From Phyto melanocephala (Eukaryota > Arthropoda > Insecta > Diptera > Rhinophoridae), in contig OW799236.1 of assembly GCA_941918925.1 (NCBI GenBank), positions 118,927,062 through 118,991,061 of the forward strand: a DNA stretch of 64,000 nucleotides, in the 5' to 3' direction. Positions within the stretch are counted from its first letter, which is position 1, and each line of letters begins with the position of its first letter. The translations under genes and the position numbers were made by a program. The notes under the pieces are model-generated. The model ran no database searches and was not told the DNA's origin. It saw only the letters and a program-made list of their open reading frames with translations. Shown one piece after another: positions 59,660-64,000 of the stretch.

Positions 59660-62045
59660 TTTTTATACCCGCCACCAAAAAAATGGTGGGGGTATATTCA
59701 TTTTGTCATTCTGTTTGTAACACATCGAAATATCCATTTTAGACCCCATAAAGTATATATATTCTGAATCGGGGTTTGATTTTATGACGATCTAGCTATG
59801 TCTGTCTGTCTGTCTGTCCGTCTGTTGAAAGCACGATAGAGGTCGCACCGAAAAAGCTAGGGGGCTCAAATTTTGCCAGAATCTTTCCTATAAACAAGGT
59901 TTGTTTGGTATTGAAAATGGGCTAAATCGGAATATTAGGAAGAGAGTTATAGCTCGAAAAGCAAGAGTAGGTCGAAAAAACCGTGTCCTTCGAACATCGA
60001 ATAAAATGGAATTGTGTCCAAACGCCTTAACGTAGACTCATGAAACTTCGAATATATATTTCCTGGGTAAAGAAAATATTTTCCTTCGAAAATTGTTTAA
60101 ATTTATGTATTAGGAGAGGAGTTATCGATCAAAATGTACGAATGTTTATACCGCACAGTGTATTTTTCGGTATATTTAAAAACAAAAACGTCATAAAAGC
60201 AACAAACTTGGATGTACGACTCTGAAATTTTTCACACTTTGCTTTTTGGTGACACACTTTCTTGTAACGGCAAATCAATGTGCCACGCGCACTTTTACGC
60301 CCACCTCCCATATAACGTTTTACCTAAAATTCATATAATTTCTCTATTAATAAAGATTTTGGAATAATAAAGGACTATATTGAAACACCTAAGTTGTACT
60401 CATTAGCAAAAACAACTTTGACACGCCTACTATAACGCCCACTTTCACTTTTGAATTGTGTCCAGACGCATAAACGTAATCATGAAAATCGGTTAAATCT
60501 ATGAATTAGGAAAAGAGTTATAGATAAAAATGTACGAAAATTTATACCGCACAGTGTATATTTCAAATTTAAAACGTAATAAAACTGACAAAACTATATG
60601 TACGATTCTGAAATTTTGCAAACATGGCTTTTCGGTCAAAGTCTTCGTTATAACGGAAAATAGATGTGCCACGCACACTGTTTTCCTTAAATTTTTATAA
60701 AAATATATTAGTCATATATATTAGCATTTATTCATCTTACACTGCGCCATTTATTGTACTGTAGCTAAATATAAGATAAAGATGATAAGATAGATGACTC
60801 TACTAGCAACTACTAGATGGCATGCTAACAACTTATGCTTATGTTCTCCTGAAATTATGCTCTATTAAAAATGGGAATTTAGGAAAATTTTGACTTAAGT
60901 AAAAAAAAATTATTTCTAAACATTATAAACAATTTATTTTCATGTTGTAATGACTAACAAATTTTAAAATTATACAAAACTTATTTCGTTTGAAAATCTT
61001 TTAAAAGCAAAATGTTATAGAAGTTTAAAAATCAAAATCTTACTAATAAATTTCCCGTTTTAGAAAAATGCAGAGAATGTATATTTTAAATCACCCTGTG
61101 GCCCTTAAAATTTAACCTTAAATTCAGTTTCTTCCTCATAAATTCATGTAAATTCTCTATGAATAAAGATTTTGGAATACTAAAGGACTATATTGAAATA
61201 TCTAAGTTATGTTTATTAGCAGAAACTTTATTGACACGCGTATTTTAACGGCCACTTTCATTGAAAGACTAAATTTACGAAAACATTTTACTAGCATACC
61301 GAAGTTATAATGGGTGGTTTAATTTTAAGGGACTATGTTGATTTTGAATAAAATTATTATGAAATTATTATCATTTATTTTTATAATGATAATATTTGTA
61401 TGCTTCAATTATGTATGGAACAAAATATCGGCCAAATGGCCCCCCAACCTAGGCGGCACACTTAGATCCGATAGTCCATATTTTCAATGACACTGTTGAT
61501 GCTCAATTGTTGGGCACGATGTTGAGTCGAGGTTGCTTGCTCTTTTGCCACGTTATCGTGAAAAACAGCAATGTTTCCCATTCAGCGAACTAAGATGGCA
61601 TTCACTGATGTTTTCACATTTCATACAGACCTGCTTTGCAGACATTTAAATATTTTTTACAATTCTCACGATTGTGGACGAATTCGAACGATTATGTTGA
61701 CCAAAAGAATCACGAAGTGCACAAAATGCCCATTTTTATAAAAATCTTTAATATTAAAAAGCGTTGCTAGATTGCGTATCTTTCCACGGTTCAAATTGAG
61801 TTAGTCTGAGATTGAGAAATGTCAAATGAAATACAAGAAAAAAGTTGAAGTTTAGATGTGGTTCACCTTAAACATGGCCCCTTAAAACTAAACCACCCTC
61901 TACAAAGAAAGTGATACATATTTTATTATAAAGAGATTATTGTATAGCGATTAACAAAATAAAAAATATTGTTCTTTAAATGTACACAAAATTGGTGGTG
62001 GGTATAAAAGATTCGGCACAGCCGAATATAGTGCTCTTACTTGTT
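59660..62045 (+). mobile_element. Long DINE-1-like element, copy 2 (2.4 kb), with nested mariner MITE
   Basis: It has the same order as copy 1 at 45778-48132: the 'tttttatacccgccacc' start, a TGTCTGTCTGTCTGTCCGTC block (59798-59822, longer than in copy 1), the repeated inner unit near 60000 and 60450, a nested MITE at 61310-61900, and the end hairpin ATTCGGC-aca-GCCGAAT (62011-62027) with 'atagtgctcttacttgtt'. Its direction matches copy 1, 13.9 kb away. The GTCY tract differs in length between copies, as expected of a microsatellite. Confidence 0.85.
61310..61900. mobile_element. Mariner-type deletion derivative nested in the long DINE-1-like element, copy 2
   Basis: It corresponds to 47392-47997, with TA at 61308-61309 and 61901-61902 and ends TGGGTGGTTTAATTTTAAGG and the complement AGGGTGGTTTAGTTTTAAGG. 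The same transposase scraps are present on the minus strand with a few changes. It was carried along with the host element and is not an independent insertion. Confidence 0.7.
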
Positions 62046-62399
62046 TTTATTATCATCGCATGCAAGTTATTTCGACGCACTCTGACTAGACTACGGTTTA
62101 AAGTTGGGAAATGTATATTGATGAGCAGATACTTGAATAACCGATGCTGTCACCTAAATAGTATTTCGAAGCAAAAATTTAAGCAGTAAAAATCCTTGAC
62201 AAAAAAATTTATTAAAGGCTACGGTTGTGCAGAAAATTGTTTACGTATTTAGTTAGTCGGTTGTTCAAAGATTTCGACTATAAAACTTACACGTGCTGGC
62301 GAAAAAATGTAATCATCCTACGTCGTCTGTAAAGGTAATTTTTCTTAAATATTCGATTCCACTAATTTCTATAATGATAATAATAATAATAAATGTTTT

Positions 62400-62552
62400 A
62401 ATATTTTTACTCAATCACGCGAAATTTTTCTAAACGGACTTAAGTTAAATTTGCCACCCAGATATATGAATGTATAACAACCTGAATAATTACATAAAGG
62501 TGCTAGCTTTCGTCTTGATAACTACGCAGACGAAGTCGCGGGCACAGGCTAG
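62400..62552 (+). mobile_element. Helitron 3'-end fragment
   Basis: The end 'gcagacgaagtcgcgggcac' followed by 'aggCTAG' (CTAG 62549-62552) and T matches the widespread insect Helitron-like 3' end, with CGC...GCG pairing just inside. The 5' part could not be located, so the left boundary is a guess. An (AAT)n tract lies just before it (62375-62393). Confidence 0.5.
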
Positions 62553-62582
62553 TTTTTAATAAATTTTATGTTCTTGTCAAAT

Positions 62583-62822
62583 TTCTTCGATCTTTTTATA
62601 TTAATATATTGTTTTTATTTCTTCGAGCTAAAGATTACTTTTTTTATAAAAATTATTATTTTATTCCGATATGTGTTTTTGAACAATTTTTATATTTTAA
62701 TTGTTATAAATTGTAAAAACTTTCCCTGAAGAAGCTACCCAATGTGGTAGCGAAATATTGGAATAAAATAATAATTTTTATAATAAAAGTGATCTTTAGC
62801 TCGAAGAAATAAAAACAATATA
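62583..62822. mobile_element. Penelope-like insertion: 63-nt inverted arms, ribozyme motif, 12-bp target duplication
   Basis: Arms at 62605-62667 and 62760-62822 are inverted copies with only a few differences. The target duplication TTCTTGTCAAAT is at 62571-62582 and 62823-62834. The 22 bases between the left duplication and left arm (62583-62604) are filler resembling part of the arm. Between the arms is a unique segment ending in a hammerhead-like motif whose predicted cleavage point (after 62759) is exactly where the right arm begins. Inverted partial copies at the 5' side are known for Penelope-like elements. No reverse transcriptase or GIY-YIG sequence is present. Confidence 0.62.
62722..62763 (+). 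ncRNA. Hammerhead-ribozyme-like motif 2 (Penelope-like element type)
   Basis: In order: TTCC (62722-62725, stem I), CTGAAGA (62726-62732), an extra A, stem II GCTACC with loop caatgt and GGTAGC (62734-62751), GAAA (62752-62755), T then A as a 2-bp stem III, TT, then GGAA (62760-62763) pairing with TTCC. Predicted cleavage is after T62759. The cleavage triplet is ATT, allowed by the NUH rule but weaker than the usual GTC. All three stems differ in sequence from motif 1 at 20729-20770 yet remain paired. Confidence 0.58.
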
Positions 62823-62834
62823 TTCTTGTCAAAT

Positions 62835-64000
62835 ATGTATTTTTTATAGAATACTTATTTTTGTAATATTTTTTTTTATATTTTGTTGCGTAATTTGAAT
62901 TCGTTGCTTTCTTGATTTTTGTAAAAAATTTTTTTTATTTTTTTTTTTTGCAATATTTTAAGCTTTGACCTCCATCCTAGCTTTTAAGTTGTTTGTGTTG
63001 TTTATGAGTTTTTTTATTTATTTATTTGTTTTTCTCTTTAATGCCCTTACGAATGTGACACTCGTTTTGGATAAACAAGGTTAACGTTCAAAGACACTTG
63101 TGTGTATGATTATTTAACGTTTTTTTTTCTTGGTTGTTTGTATATTTTGATGGTTTAATTTGTTTTTTGAAAGAAACAGCATATAAAAAACGAGAATATG
63201 ATTTAGTAATCAACAAAAAAGAAGATTTACTTCTAACAGCAAAATATTTTGACAAAAAAATCAAATTCGACAAATATCTGCAGGCAAGGGTGATTTAAAA
63301 ATTGCTATTATAGCAGAGTTCAAAAAGCTGCTAAAGATTGAGGATATCTGTCAGTGTGGGTAATTGGGAGATATTTTAAAAATATTATTTTTGTTTGCTT
63401 TAGGTAAAGACAGTAATTTTTTTATTTTAAAAAATGCTTAAACATACATATAACTTACATTACTATATAGTCTGTAATAATTTATCTATTGCAATTGTTT
63501 GAAATTAAATTAAACATGAATAATTTACTCTAGTTGATCTGGAAAATATGTTATGACATCCCTGCTTCAAATGGCTAAAACATACAAACAATTTTGTTTT
63601 TTCTGTCCCCCTCTTAAGTTTTTTTTTACATTACGTTTTGACATTTTCATAAAGTAAAAAAAGTAAAAAAAAAAAAATTGACTTTTCCTAGATGAAGACA
63701 TCACCTTTAAGAGCTCATATTTCTTATAATCTCTCAAGCGTAAAATACACACACAAATATTTAATGCTCACACATACACACGCATACACGGACATATACT
63801 TACATACTTATATTCATTTGAACATTTGTAAGTAATACAATTTATAAATTTCAACTCATAATTTACCGCTATCATACTCGTTCACAAATACGAAAACAAC
63901 TACATATGCTCTCACATATAAGAATTCAGAAATGAAATAAAGAACACTTACGCATATACCCTTACAATTGGTTAGGTACAGTGAAAGACAATTAAATGAT
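62835..64000. other. AT-rich DNA, no gene seen
   Basis: T-rich runs (62930-62950, 63010-63030) and a CA/CATA-rich patch at 63745-63800. There is no supported exon or transposon end. Confidence 0.4.

Overview
The window looks like AT-rich nuclear DNA of a higher fly (Diptera: Schizophora, most likely a calyptrate such as a blow fly or house fly). This is inferred from the very high A+T, the many short (CA)n, (CATA)n and (ATT)n tracts, and the repeat families. The commonest repeat has the palindrome ATTCGGC-nnn-GCCGAAT and GTCY-type microsatellite blocks, as in the DINE-1/mini-me Helitron-like repeats of flies. No intact host gene is visible. The longest open frame (23384-24988) is a 5'-truncated non-LTR retrotransposon. 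The window is best read as a gene desert or part of a very long intron filled with old transposon copies; only one short candidate host exon (55673-55807) was noticed, at low confidence.

Layout. 430-1895: DINE-1-like repeat split by a near-perfect 520-bp foldback element. 11037-12180: another DINE-1-like copy split by a tRNA-derived SINE. 13498-14307: Helitron with canonical TC...CTAG ends and internal tandem repeats. 15515-16881: decayed PIF/Harbinger-like element carrying a Myb/SANT-like protein pseudogene. 20729-20770: hammerhead-ribozyme-like motif. 23367-25141: non-LTR element with reverse transcriptase, RNase H and CCHC-like regions and a (CCTAA)n tail, set in an (ATT)n tract; a short second copy lies at 35394-35847. 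25142-26105 and 27967-28608: further DINE-1-like copies. 30220-30480, 33855-34840 and 50912-51904: mariner-like transposase pseudogenes. 30882-31369: second Helitron. 35980-36341, 42348-42636 and 43211-43562: MITEs, two with TWA target duplications. 45778-48132 and 59660-62045: two closely similar 2.4-kb DINE-1-like copies, each holding the same nested mariner-type MITE. 48230-48458: second SINE. 54119-55214: hAT-like element with an 8-bp target duplication. 56863-57565: decayed non-LTR remnant. 62583-62822: Penelope-like insertion with inverted arms and a second hammerhead-like motif.

How the parts relate. The DINE-1-like repeats are the main landing platform: a foldback element, a SINE, probably the non-LTR element, and a mariner MITE are nested in different copies, giving a relative order of activity. 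The point most worth following is the pair of hammerhead-like motifs. They differ in stems I, II and III yet keep pairing, and in the second copy the predicted self-cleavage point falls exactly at the start of one arm of a 63-nt inverted repeat.
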